Positions 18,753 to 26,462 of a DNA stretch of 64,000 nt are shown here, piece after piece. This DNA is from Micromonospora tulbaghiae (GTDB lineage: Bacteria > Actinomycetota > Actinomycetes > Mycobacteriales > Micromonosporaceae): contig NZ_FMCQ01000001.1 in assembly GCF_900091605.1 (NCBI RefSeq), positions 248,001 through 312,000 on the forward strand, written 5' to 3'. Numbering within the stretch: the first letter of the stretch is position 1; each line of letters begins with the position of its first letter. Position numbers and translations under genes: made by a program. Below the pieces are notes generated by a model. That model did not search any database, was not told the DNA's origin, and was given only the letters and a program-made list of their open reading frames with translations.

Positions 18753-19427
18753 ATGACGGACGAGCGGGAACCGGTAGGCGACGGCAGTGGACCGAGGCGG
18801 GGCAGGATGCTCCTCGGCGGTGGCGTGGCCGTGATCCTGCTGGCGGTGATCGGCGCCAGCGTCGGGTGGATCCTTGCCGGCGAGCCGGAGCGCCCGGCCG
18901 AACGCGGCGACACCGCACCGGTCGGTGCCGCGTCCACATCGGCCTCCGCGACCACAGCGCCGCCGACCACCACCACCGCCCGGCCGTCCGGTACGCGCAG
19001 CAGCGCCCCGGCCGGGCTCACGGTGCCCGAGGTGGTGGGCGTCGACTTCGAGCAGGCCCGCCGGGATCTGCGCGAGCGCCGGCTCGGCTGGCGACTGGTG
19101 TTCGGTACGGGCACCGGACGCACCGTGGAGCGCACCTCACCGGCTCCCGGCACCCCGGTGAAGCGCGGCACCACTGTCACCGTGTGGGTCGCCGGGCCCG
19201 CGCCGACCGTGACAGTGCCCGACGTGGGCACGCTGTCCTGCTCCGACGCGGCCGACGATCTGGTGGAGGCGGGGCTCTATCCCCGGTACGCCACCGGACG
19301 CCAGGGTCCGGTCACGGCGCAGCAGCCGGTGGCCGGCGGCACCGCCCGGTGGAACGACCAGGTGACGCTCACCTGCGGCGACAAGGCGTCCACGCCGCCG
19401 ACTGTCTCCCCGTCGCCGACTCCCTGA
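18753..19427 (+). CDS. Membrane-anchored protein with two PASTA domains
   Basis: 224 residues. A short cytoplasmic N-terminus is followed by one membrane helix (LLGGGVAVILLAVIGASVGW, about 20-40), a Thr/Ala/Pro-rich linker, then two extracellular PASTA domains: LTVPEVVGVDFEQARRDL (about 90-150) and VTVPDVGTLSCSDAADDL (about 151-212). The second holds two Cys that could pair. There is no kinase or transpeptidase domain, so it would sense or bind muropeptide/peptidoglycan without direct enzymatic output. ATG at 18753 has GGGGAGC upstream; ATG at 18735 is an in-frame alternative. Divergent from the membrane protein at 17195. Confidence 0.85.
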   Translation: MTDEREPVGDGSGPRRGRMLLGGGVAVILLAVIGASVGWILAGEPERPAERGDTAPVGAASTSASATTAPPTTTTARPSGTRSSAPAGLTVPEVVGVDFEQARRDLRERRLGWRLVFGTGTGRTVERTSPAPGTPVKRGTTVTVWVAGPAPTVTVPDVGTLSCSDAADDLVEAGLYPRYATGRQGPVTAQQPVAGGTARWNDQVTLTCGDKASTPPTVSPSPTP

Positions 19428-19524
19428 CGGACGCGGCGCGCTGATCCCAGCCGGTGTCGCCGGGGACCGCTACGGTGGACGATCGAGGGCCGTGCGCCCC
19501 GTCCCGGTGGGGAAAGGACGTGCC

Positions 19525-20388
19525 ATGAGCGACGACCGTCAGGAACCACCCGCCGGTGACGCGGACGCGACCCGGGCGCTGCCCCCGGATCCGGACGCCG
19601 ACGCCACCCGTGCCATGCCGCGCGACACGGCCGGGGAAGACGCGGAGGCGACCCGTGCGATGCCGCGGAACGCGGCCGGGGAGGACGTGGAGGCGACCCG
19701 CGCCATACCACGGGACGCGGGCGACGCCACCCGCCCGTTGCCCGGCGGACCGGCAGGACAGGGCGGCTCACGCCGTCCGCTCGACGCGACCGCCCCGCAG
19801 GAGCCGGTGGGCGCCTGGTCTGGTCGGGCCGGTGTGCCGCCACCACGGCCGGCGGGCTATCCCGAGCCCGGCGGCGAGTGGTACGGCGACGAGCAGGCCG
19901 GGCGCCGCTGGTGGATGCCGATCCTGCTCGGCATCCTGGCGCTGCTCCTGCTCGGGTTGATCGGGGCGGGGGTGTGGCTGGCGCTGCGGGCCGCCGACCG
20001 GGGCTCCGATCCGGGTCCGCCGGTGCCGAGCATCTCGGCACAGACGAGCGCCGCCCCGACGACCGCCGCGCCGACCAGCGCCGCGCCGAGTAGTTCACCG
20101 CCGAGTACGCCGCCGGCCACGACCGCACCGGTCGAGGTGCCGATGCCGCCGCTGGTGGGGCTGCCGGAGGCGGCCGCCCGGGCGGCGCTCGACCGGCTGG
20201 ACCTGGACTACCGGGTGCAGCGGCGGGCGTCGGACCGCCCGGCCGGCACGGTGATCTCCACCGATCCCGAGGCCGGTTACCCGGTGGGCGAGGACGACCG
20301 GGTCACCATCGTGGTGGCCGTGCCCGCGCCGCCGACGAACGGCCCGAGCACCCCCGGATCGGCCCCGGCGACGACCACCACACCCTGA
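19525..20388 (+). CDS. Membrane-anchored PASTA protein with repeated ATRAMP motifs
   Basis: 287 residues. The cytoplasmic N-terminus (about 1-75) carries five acidic-ATRA/P-(L/M/I)-P repeats, e.g. DADATRALP, DADATRAMP, EDAEATRAMP, EDVEATRAIP and GDATRPLP. One membrane helix follows (WWMPILLGILALLLLGLIGAG, about 130-152), then a Thr/Ala-rich linker and one PASTA domain (about 205-270). GGAAAGGA lies 6 nt before the ATG. The regularly spaced Thr in an acidic setting looks like a multi-site target for a PASTA kinase and an FHA docking tail; both protein types are encoded 6-16 kb away. Phosphorylation is inference only. Confidence 0.83.
   Translation: MSDDRQEPPAGDADATRALPPDPDADATRAMPRDTAGEDAEATRAMPRNAAGEDVEATRAIPRDAGDATRPLPGGPAGQGGSRRPLDATAPQEPVGAWSGRAGVPPPRPAGYPEPGGEWYGDEQAGRRWWMPILLGILALLLLGLIGAGVWLALRAADRGSDPGPPVPSISAQTSAAPTTAAPTSAAPSSSPPSTPPATTAPVEVPMPPLVGLPEAAARAALDRLDLDYRVQRRASDRPAGTVISTDPEAGYPVGEDDRVTIVVAVPAPPTNGPSTPGSAPATTTTP
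19555..19743. repeat. 45-bp-type coding repeats (ATRAMP units)
   Basis: Five imperfect units in the PASTA protein gene; the two best matched are adjacent 45-bp copies starting near 19610 and 19655, both containing GCGGCCGGGGA/ACGGCCGGGGA and ending GAGGCGACCCG. They encode the repeated acidic-ATRAMP peptide. Confidence 0.7.
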
Positions 20389-20408
20389 CGCTCCCACCAC
20401 GCACCGAC

Positions 20409-20876
20409 TCACCACTGGCGTCTGCGGGTGCCGACCAGGCCCAGCCCGGCCAGCGAGATGGCGAGCCCGAGCAGCCCGGAGTAGAACAGTGACCGGCTGA
20501 GGTCGTCGTTCGTGTCGGTCGGCCGTTCGGCGAGCGCGCCCTCGCCGCCCCCGGCACCTGCAGCCCGGCCGTCCTCGTCCTCCGGCGGATCGGCGCCGGC
20601 CCAGCCGTCCTCGTCGTCCGACTCGTCGGAGTCGGCGGCATCGGAGTCGGCCGTGTCGGACCCGGCCGTGTCGGATCCCGTCCGGCCTTCCTCGCCGGCC
20701 ACGGTGATCTCCGGGGCCGGCACGGGCTCGGCGAGCTGCTGGGTGGCGGAGAAGGCGGGATGACGTACCGCGAGCGCAAGCGCGGTCGCGGTGACGAGGA
20801 AGAGGAAGAGCCCGAGGGCATAGCCGATACGGGACCGGTGGTGCCGCCGCGCGGCGGGCAAGTTGACCATGACCAT
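20409..20876 (-). CDS. Membrane protein with Ser-Asp-rich spacer
   Basis: 155 residues. An N-terminal basic stretch and hydrophobic helix (GYALGLFLFLVTATALALAV, about 18-38) are followed by an extracellular acidic SD-rich spacer (SDTAGSDTADSDAADSDESD, about 68-90). A C-terminal helix (LFYSGLLGLAISLAGLGLVG) then ends in RRRQW. The topology resembles sortase-anchored wall proteins, but no LPxTG-like motif precedes the last helix. Faces the PASTA gene with only 20 bp between stops. Function unknown; a small cell-surface protein is likely. ATG at 20870 is an alternative start. Confidence 0.65.
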   Translation of the reverse strand: MVMVNLPAARRHHRSRIGYALGLFLFLVTATALALAVRHPAFSATQQLAEPVPAPEITVAGEEGRTGSDTAGSDTADSDAADSDESDDEDGWAGADPPEDEDGRAAGAGGGEGALAERPTDTNDDLSRSLFYSGLLGLAISLAGLGLVGTRRRQW

Positions 20877-20975
20877 CCCAGGTTCAGGGGTCCATGGCGC
20901 GCGGGGTGGAACGTGCCGGGGTGGGCGTACCGATTCTATGGCGACGGCACGCCCTCCCGACCGGAAATCGTGAGG

Positions 20976-21263
20976 TCAGCCGACCCGGACCGGGGTCCGG
21001 ACCACCGGGCGGCGGGGCGTCCGCACGGTGTGCTGACGCGGAGCCGGCGCGGCCTGGAGCTGTCGCAACCCCTCCTGGAGTACGAAGATCGACCTCCGGT
21101 TGACCGCGTCCCCCGCCGCGTTCAACTCGTAGCCGTCGAGCCAGAGCCAACCGTCGTAGGTCGGCCAGTCGAGCACCCGGATCACCCGGAACATGATCGG
21201 TCGGAGGAACTGGACACTCGCCGCGCGAGTCACGTGCAGTACGTCACCGGAGCGGGGAAGCAC
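20976..21263 (-). CDS. Small conserved hypothetical protein (DWPTYDGWLWLDGYELN)
   Basis: 95 residues from a GTG at 21263 that has AGGAG 5 nt before it. The core MFRVIRVLDWPTYDGWLWLDG is Trp/Tyr-rich and not of the low-complexity type that antisense shadows produce, and the C-terminus is basic with Pro/Arg repeats. I recognise this as a short protein type seen in actinomycetes without known role. No membrane helix, no signal peptide. In-frame starts at 21233 (GTG) and 21194 (ATG) are possible. A long plus-strand frame across it is rejected. Confidence 0.65.
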   Translation of the reverse strand: MLPRSGDVLHVTRAASVQFLRPIMFRVIRVLDWPTYDGWLWLDGYELNAAGDAVNRRSIFVLQEGLRQLQAAPAPRQHTVRTPRRPVVRTPVRVG

Positions 21264-21866
21264 ATGGGCTCCTGGGAAGGTCGGCCGGTGGGACCGGCGA
21301 GGCTGAACGGGGGTCGGTGCGGTCCGATGACGGGGGGTCTGCCTCGTGGACCGGCGGTCGGTGGGTCGGTGCTGGTCGGGCCGTACCCACGGTGGCGGAC
21401 CGCCACCCGACCATCACCCGGCTGCTCCCGGTTACCGCTCCCGCCGCCGCAGCCAAGCCGGCGTGCAGCGACGGGGTCTTCATTCCGGAGCAGGTCGCAC
21501 GGCGCGGGACGGCTCCCCTCCGGCCGTCCCACGGAGCGTGGTGTCACCACTCCCGGAGATCAAGCGAAGACGGTGAGTAACCCGTGCCATACGGACAGAC
21601 TGCATCAGGGACGTGCGACATGCAAGTTGCACGTCGACTTTTGCTGATAGGTGAGTCGGACACGCAAACGCCGAAACTTGAAGCGTCAGGTATCGGAGCG
21701 GCACACTGGACGCCGGTTTCGCCCGTCGCGGCCGGTCGACGACCGGCACCACCCCTGCCGCGAACGAACACCCGCCGCCCGCCGGTCGCGCCAGCGGTGG
21801 GAGCCGAACCGGGGCGCGACCGACCGGAGGTAGCCGGGTGACTGTGAAGCGTGGTCCCGCAAGCCG
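21264..21866. other. 603-bp intergenic stretch without a recognisable gene
   Basis: Reading frames here are short or of shadow composition. The region includes a TGCAAGTTGCA palindrome (21621-21631). GC content falls slightly toward 21600-21700, which would fit a promoter region for the XRE gene. Nothing else is supported. Confidence 0.5.
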
Positions 21867-22760
21867 ATGGACGGCACCGTGAGCGAACGGCGCAGCCCCA
21901 CCATCCGGCGACGCCGGCTGGGGGCGGAACTCCGCCGGCAGCGGGAGGCGGCGGGCATCACCATCGAAGTCGTCGCCGAGCAGCTGGAGTGCTCGGCGTC
22001 CAAGATCTCCCGGATCGAGACCGGCCACACCACGGCGACCCCGCGCGACGTACGCGACATGCTCCGTATCTACGGGGTGGTCGGCGCGGAGAGCGACGAG
22101 CTGGTGCAGATCGCCCGGGAGGCCCGGCAGAAGGGCTGGTGGCATCCGTACAGCACGGTGCTCGTCGGCGCGTACGTCGGCCTGGAGGCGGCGGCCAGCT
22201 CCATCCGCGCGTACGAGCAGCAGGTGGTGCCGGGTCTGCTGGAGACCGAGGAGTACGCCGGTGCGATGATCCGGGCGGCCCGGCCGGACTTCACCGACGA
22301 ACAGGTCGACACTCGGGTGCGTGTCCGTCTGGGCCGTCAGTCGTTGTTGACGCAGGACGATCCGGTCGATCTGTGGGTGGTGCTCGATGAGGCGGTGCTG
22401 AGCCGGCCGGTTGGCGGCGACGTGGTGATGCGTGGCCAGCTCAAGCGGTTGGTGGAGGTGGCCGAACTGCCGAACGTGACAGTGCAGGTCCTGCCCTTCG
22501 AGGTGGGAGCGCACGCCGGCATGGACGGGACCTTCACGATTCTCAGCTTCCCGGAGCCGAGTGATCCCGATGTCGTGTACGCGGAGAACGCCACGGGTGG
22601 GCTCTTCCTGGAGAAGAGTGACGAACTGCAGAAGTACAGCTTCATCTTCGATCACATTCGAGCAGCGGCCATGCGCCCGGAGGAGTCCATCGCACATATC
22701 GCGAAACTGGCAGAGGAGCCACTGTGGAAATGGCGACCAAGGAGTTCCCCGTGGACCTGA
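21867..22760 (+). CDS. XRE-family regulator with DUF5753 domain
   Basis: 297 residues. N-terminal HTH: LGAELRRQREAAGITIEVVAEQL with CSASKISRIETGHTTATPRDV, residues about 18-65. The remainder is the DUF5753 domain: IRAYEQQVVPGLLETEEYA near 110-130, VVLDEAVLSRPVGG near 170 and VQVLPFEVGAHAGMDGTFTIL near 205-227. In actinomycetes this architecture is almost always followed by a DUF397 gene, as here, with an overlap of 37 bp. Characterised relatives (WhiJ-type) repress development, and the small partner relieves or modifies repression. Start may also be GTG at 21879. Confidence 0.9.
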   Translation: MDGTVSERRSPTIRRRRLGAELRRQREAAGITIEVVAEQLECSASKISRIETGHTTATPRDVRDMLRIYGVVGAESDELVQIAREARQKGWWHPYSTVLVGAYVGLEAAASSIRAYEQQVVPGLLETEEYAGAMIRAARPDFTDEQVDTRVRVRLGRQSLLTQDDPVDLWVVLDEAVLSRPVGGDVVMRGQLKRLVEVAELPNVTVQVLPFEVGAHAGMDGTFTILSFPEPSDPDVVYAENATGGLFLEKSDELQKYSFIFDHIRAAAMRPEESIAHIAKLAEEPLWKWRPRSSPWT

Positions 22761-22951
22761 CGCAGGCGACGTGGTTCAAGAGCTCGAAGAGCGGGCCGAA
22801 CTGCGACAACTGCGTCGAGGTCGCGTACGTGACCGGGGCGGTCGGAGTGCGGGACTCGAAGGACAAGACCGGCCCGGCTCTGGTCTTCGCTCCGGGCGAC
22901 TGGCACGCCTTCGTCGCCCGCGCCCGGAACGGCGTGTTCGGCCGGAGCTGA
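22724..22951 (+). CDS. DUF397 small partner protein
   Basis: 75 residues. Full DUF397 pattern: ATWFKSSKSGPNCDNCVEVA, then GVRDSKDKTGPALVF and WHAFVARAR. GTG start at 22724 lies inside the XRE gene in another frame, so translation is coupled. DUF397 proteins are small cytoplasmic modulators of the adjacent DUF5753 regulator. The two Cys of NCDNC could bind metal or respond to redox, which is speculation. Confidence 0.92.
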   Translation: MEMATKEFPVDLTQATWFKSSKSGPNCDNCVEVAYVTGAVGVRDSKDKTGPALVFAPGDWHAFVARARNGVFGRS

Positions 22952-23100
22952 CCGGCACCGAGATGTGGTCCCGCCCGGCAGCGCCGCCGGGCGGGACCAT
23001 TCGCGTCCGCGTGCCCGCGCGGCGCCGGGCACCCGTCGCCAGTTCCGATCCGCCTCGTTGAACCGCACGGATCGGCAACCGAACAAGGCAGGCGAGACGG

Positions 23101-23499
23101 ATGACGACGATCGGTTCAGAGAACCTCACCAGCGGCCCGGGCAAGCCCGAGCGGTTCGGTGGCAAGTACCGGGGTGCCCGCCGGGACACCGTCCTCACCG
23201 AGGTGGTCTCCGGTGACGGCGAGGACACCCGCGAGGGTGGCGTCCCCGAGCAGGCCGCGGCGCCGCTGTCGCTGCCGTCGCTGGACCCCAACCCGCTGAC
23301 CGAGCCGTCCTTCCCGCCGAGCGGCTGGCCGGTCGAGCAGCAGGAGTCCCTGGTGGACCATCCGCTGCTGCGTGGCCTGCTGATGGAGCTGCCCCCGAAG
23401 GGCAGCGTGCCTCCGCCCGGCTGGCTGGACCGCTGGTTCGAGGCGACCCGCGCGATCCTGGAGCTGCTATACGTGCAGGGCGCGAGCCGGTCGCGCTGA
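23101..23499 (+). CDS. Hypothetical protein, 132 residues
   Basis: Not recognised. A soluble, Pro/Gly-rich N-terminal half (SGPGKPERFGGKYRGARRD) leads into an ordered-looking C-terminus (VDHPLLRGLLMELPPKGS, PGWLDRWFEATRAILELLY) with an amphipathic helix at the end. GGCGAGACGG precedes the ATG. Codon third positions are biased as in real genes. It overlaps the 3' end of the convergent membrane protein gene by 33 bp. No motif gives a function. Confidence 0.65.
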   Translation: MTTIGSENLTSGPGKPERFGGKYRGARRDTVLTEVVSGDGEDTREGGVPEQAAAPLSLPSLDPNPLTEPSFPPSGWPVEQQESLVDHPLLRGLLMELPPKGSVPPPGWLDRWFEATRAILELLYVQGASRSR

Positions 23500-24069
23500 C
23501 ACCGCCTCGGCGGCCGGCATCGCCCGCTCGGCGAGCCGGTTGTGCCGCAGCGCGTGGCGTACTCCGATCGCGCACACGCCGAGCACCCCGACGGTGATCA
23601 CCGGTCCGGCGACGCCCGGCGCGGCGAACAGGTCGACGCCGACCGCCGGCAGCACCGCCACCAGCACCGCGATCGCCGTCGCCTGGAGCGGCAGCGCGAT
23701 CAGCGGGTGCGCCGCCGCCGCGCGCAGCCCGTGCGGGGCGGGCGTTCCCGGCGCCGCCGCGAACGCGCCCGCGCCGGACCGCAGCCGCCGGACCCGCCGT
23801 ACCGTGCAGACCGCCACCGCGGCGGCCGGCACCGCCGCGACGCCGAGCGCGGCGGCGGCGCGGTCCACTGTGGTGTCGCCGGCGCTCTGCAGGCCCGCGG
23901 CGAGGACCGCCGCGGTGAGCGCGAGGCCGGTCAGGACCAGGGCGGACAACCATCCGGTACGCCGGCGCAGCGCCCGGGCGCGGTCGATCCCGGGCAGGGC
24001 CTCCGCGACCAGTCCGGCAGCGAGCCAGACGGCGGCGACGGGAAGCAGCAGGGCGAGACGGTCATCCAT
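23467..24069 (-). CDS. Integral membrane protein, unknown function
   Basis: 200 residues from the ATG at 24069 (AGGGGG just upstream; a longer frame to 24117 adds an Arg-rich stretch and is less likely). Five hydrophobic segments: LLLPVAAVWLAAGLVAEAL, GWLSALVLTGLALTAAVLAA, ALGVAAVPAAAVAVCTV, LIALPLQATAIAVLVAVLPA and VAGPVITVGVLGVCAIGV, separated by Arg-rich loops. No transporter or enzyme signature. It lies downstream of the glycosyltransferase pair on the same strand with an 87-bp gap, but no functional link is evident. Confidence 0.65.
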   Translation of the reverse strand: MDDRLALLLPVAAVWLAAGLVAEALPGIDRARALRRRTGWLSALVLTGLALTAAVLAAGLQSAGDTTVDRAAAALGVAAVPAAAVAVCTVRRVRRLRSGAGAFAAAPGTPAPHGLRAAAAHPLIALPLQATAIAVLVAVLPAVGVDLFAAPGVAGPVITVGVLGVCAIGVRHALRHNRLAERAMPAAEAVSARPARALHV

Positions 24070-24156
24070 GCCCCCTAGCCTTGCCCGTTTCGGCGTCCGC
24101 CGAATCCGGGACGGCACCCCGGTTCGTCCCGTACCCCTGCCCGTAGGGGGTGGGGG

Positions 24157-24963
24157 TCAGACGTCGAACGTGGCGGGACGCCCGGTGGCCGGCGCGGGCG
24201 GCGTGGCCTTCCACAGGCCGGTCTTCTGGGCCGCGAGCCGGGCCAGGTAGGCCGGGTTGAGGATGACGTACCGGCGCCACAGGCGCTTGGGCTCCAGACC
24301 GAGCCGCCAGAACCACTCCAGTCCGGCGCGCTGCATCCACGGTGGCGGGTTGCGCAGCAGGCCGGCGTGGTAGTCGAAGGCCGCGCCGACAGCCATCAGC
24401 GGCATGTCCAGCAGCGGGCGCATGGCGTACGCGAAGACCTCCTGGCGCGGGCAGCCCAGCCCGACCAGGACGAGGCGGGCGCCGCTGGCCCGGATCCGGT
24501 CGGCGATCTCGGCGTCCTCGCCCGGCGCGACGGCACGGAACTTGGACGGCTCGACTCCGGCGATCTTCAGCGCGGGGAACTTGCGCTCCAGCGCCGGGAC
24601 GAGCCGGGACAGCGTCTCCTCGGTGGAGCCGTAGAGGTAGACGGGCAGCCCTTCCTCGGCGAACCGGGCGAGTACCCGCAGGGTCAGCTCCGGCCCGTAG
24701 ACACGGTCGGTGAGCCCGGCGCCGTGCAGCAGGTTGAGCGCCCAGCGCACCGGCTGCCCGTCCGGGGTGACCACGTCGAACGAGTTGAGCCGGGCGTTGT
24801 GCGCCGGGTCGAGCACGCCGGTCATCACGCCGTGCACGGCGAGCGCGGTGAGCGCCAGCGGGCGGCGCTCGTGCGCGGCCGCCACCACGGCCTCGGTGGC
24901 CCGGGTGTAGTCGGTGGCGTCGACCCCGACGCCGAGCACGTTGCGCTTGGTCCCGGTGGTCAT
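24157..24963 (-). CDS. WecG/TagA/CpsF-family glycosyltransferase
   Basis: 268 residues. GT26 family, which transfers N-acetylmannosaminyl-type sugars onto lipid-linked intermediates of wall teichoic acid or exopolysaccharide. Visible: [17 protein letters not shown] (about 62-78, acceptor/base region), [25 protein letters not shown] (about 158-172, the highly conserved C/GxPxQE motif) and [19 protein letters not shown] (about 192-210). The Arg-rich C-terminus ([10 protein letters not shown]) matches the membrane-targeting tail of TagA. Its ATG overlaps the upstream epimerase stop (ATGA), so the two act in one pathway, probably making a cell-surface glycan. Confidence 0.9.
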   Translation of the reverse strand: MTTGTKRNVLGVGVDATDYTRATEAVVAAAHERRPLALTALAVHGVMTGVLDPAHNARLNSFDVVTPDGQPVRWALNLLHGAGLTDRVYGPELTLRVLARFAEEGLPVYLYGSTEETLSRLVPALERKFPALKIAGVEPSKFRAVAPGEDAEIADRIRASGARLVLVGLGCPRQEVFAYAMRPLLDMPLMAVGAAFDYHAGLLRNPPPWMQRAGLEWFWRLGLEPKRLWRRYVILNPAYLARLAAQKTGLWKATPPAPATGRPATFDV

Positions 24964-26033
24964 GCCTTCGGCACCCACTTGTCGACGTTGGCCTCGTAGA
25001 TCTCGCGCAGGATCATCGGCACGTCGTACGTGATCTTCCAGGAGGGGTAGTGCTCCTCGAACCGGGCCATGCTGCTGACGTACCACTGGTGGTCGCCGGT
25101 GCGGGCCTGCTCGACGTAGTTGATCCGGGCCTCACGGCCGGTGATCTCCTGGGCGATCCGGAACGCCTCGATGTGCGAGGTGTTCGAGTGCCGGCCGCCG
25201 CCGAGGTTGTAGACCTGGGCGGAGCGCGGCTCGCGGAAGAACGCCTCGAACGCGGTCAGCACGTCGTGCGAGTGGATCGCGTCCCGGACCATCTTCCCCT
25301 TGTAGCCGAAGAGGTTGTACGTCCGGCCCTCCATCACGCACCGCATCAGGTACGCCAGGAAGCCGTGCAGCTCGGCGGCGGAGTGCGCCGGGCCGGTGAG
25401 CGTGCCGCCCCGGAAGCAGGCGGTCCTCATGTCGAAGTAGCGGCCGTACTCCTGGACCATCACGTCGGAGGCGACCTTCGAGGCGCCGAAGATCGAGTGC
25501 AGCGACTCGTCGATCGACATGTCCTCGGTGATGCCGTCGTACCAGCGGTGGTCCTCGGGCAGCTCGTAGCGGGTCTCCAGCTCGATCAGCGGGAGCGAGT
25601 TCGGCCGGTCGCCGTACACCTTGTTGGTGGAACAGTGGATGAACGGCGCGTCGATCGCGTGCCGACGGGTGTTCTCCAGCACGTTGAGCGTGCCGCCGGC
25701 GTTCACGTCGAAGTCGGTGAACGGCTCCTTGGCGGCCCAGTCGTGGCTCGGCTGCGCGGCGCTGTGGATCACCACGGCGATGTCCTTGCCGTACCGCTTG
25801 AAGACCTGCTCCAGCCCGTCGCGGTCGCGGATGTCGACGGCGTGGTGGGTGTACGCGGAGCCGAGGTCGGCGGCGAGCCGGTCCAGGCTCCAGGCTGTGG
25901 AGCCGTCCTCGCCGAAGAAGTACCGCCGCATGTCGTTGTCGATGCCGACCACGTCGAGACCGAGTCCGGCGAAGTGCCGGGCCGCCTCGGAGCCGATCAG
26001 ACCGCCGGAACCGGTCACCAACGCGACAGTCAC
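24960..26033 (-). CDS. NAD-dependent epimerase/dehydratase (extended SDR)
   Basis: 357 residues from a GTG at 26033 with AGGAGTGG 6 nt upstream. Rossmann motif [16 protein letters not shown] (about 5-20); NAD-ribose Asp in [22 protein letters not shown]; Ser/Thr pair in [10 protein letters not shown]. At the usual YxxxK site the sequence is [11 protein letters not shown]: the Lys is present but Phe stands where the catalytic Tyr is expected. Conserved downstream blocks [20 protein letters not shown] and [14 protein letters not shown] resemble CDP-paratose/UDP-sugar epimerase relatives. It probably makes the nucleotide sugar used by the coupled WecG-type transferase; the substrate is not known. 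Confidence 0.87.
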   Translation of the reverse strand: MTVALVTGSGGLIGSEAARHFAGLGLDVVGIDNDMRRYFFGEDGSTAWSLDRLAADLGSAYTHHAVDIRDRDGLEQVFKRYGKDIAVVIHSAAQPSHDWAAKEPFTDFDVNAGGTLNVLENTRRHAIDAPFIHCSTNKVYGDRPNSLPLIELETRYELPEDHRWYDGITEDMSIDESLHSIFGASKVASDVMVQEYGRYFDMRTACFRGGTLTGPAHSAAELHGFLAYLMRCVMEGRTYNLFGYKGKMVRDAIHSHDVLTAFEAFFREPRSAQVYNLGGGRHSNTSHIEAFRIAQEITGREARINYVEQARTGDHQWYVSSMARFEEHYPSWKITYDVPMILREIYEANVDKWVPKA

Positions 26034-26108
26034 ACGCCACTCCTGGTCCGTGGGAGGCAGGGAAACCATCGGAGCATAGCGTGACGTCCGGAACGCCCCG
26101 ATACGAAG

Positions 26109-26136
26109 CAAGGGCCCCGCGATGTGCGGAGCCCTT
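26109..26136 (-). terminator. Terminator hairpin after tRNA-Leu
   Basis: AAGGGCCCCGC (26110-26120) and GCGGAGCCCTT (26126-26136) form a stem with one mismatch, directly downstream of the minus-strand tRNA gene. Confidence 0.65.
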
Positions 26137-26140
26137 GTTC

Positions 26141-26226
26141 TGGTGGGGATGGGGGGAGTTGAACCCCCACGTCCTTTCGGACACACGGACCTGAACCGTG
26201 CGCGTCTGCCATTCCGCCACATCCCC
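26141..26226 (-). tRNA. tRNA-Leu (CAG)
   Basis: 86 nt on the minus strand including an encoded CCA. Acceptor GGGGATG pairs with CATCCCC; D-arm GCGGAATGGCAGACGC; anticodon stem CACGG with loop TTCAGGT (anticodon CAG); long class II variable arm GTCCGAAAGGAC; T-loop GGTTCAACTCC. A TATGGT -10-like box lies about 20 bp upstream. Confidence 0.96.
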
Positions 26227-26462
26227 GTGGCACGACCCGGAACACCATATCGCATCCCGCGCCCGCCATCTGCGGCGGGTGCCGGGACATATTACGCTGT
26301 CCACTGGCCACGCCACGAACGATCACCGCTCGTGGCGGGCGAAACTTTAGCACGTCCGCGGGCCTGGTCACGAACGGGCCGACGGCAGCCGGCCGAGCGG
26401 CGTGTGAGCTGCGGAGGCGGTGTCCGGATACCATCATTGCCTCGGGACCCGAGGAGGAGCCG

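Noticed and set aside
17195-19231. 678-residue version of the membrane protein
   Set aside because: The extra N-terminus reads antisense through the PASTA gene at 18753; the ATG at 18649 with an immediate hydrophobic domain is adopted.
20760-21647. 295-residue plus-strand frame
   Set aside because: Crosses the minus-strand small gene and the start of the SD-rich gene, has low-complexity Arg/Gly/Pro content and no ribosome site; the minus-strand ORF with a clear DWPTYDGW core is the better model.
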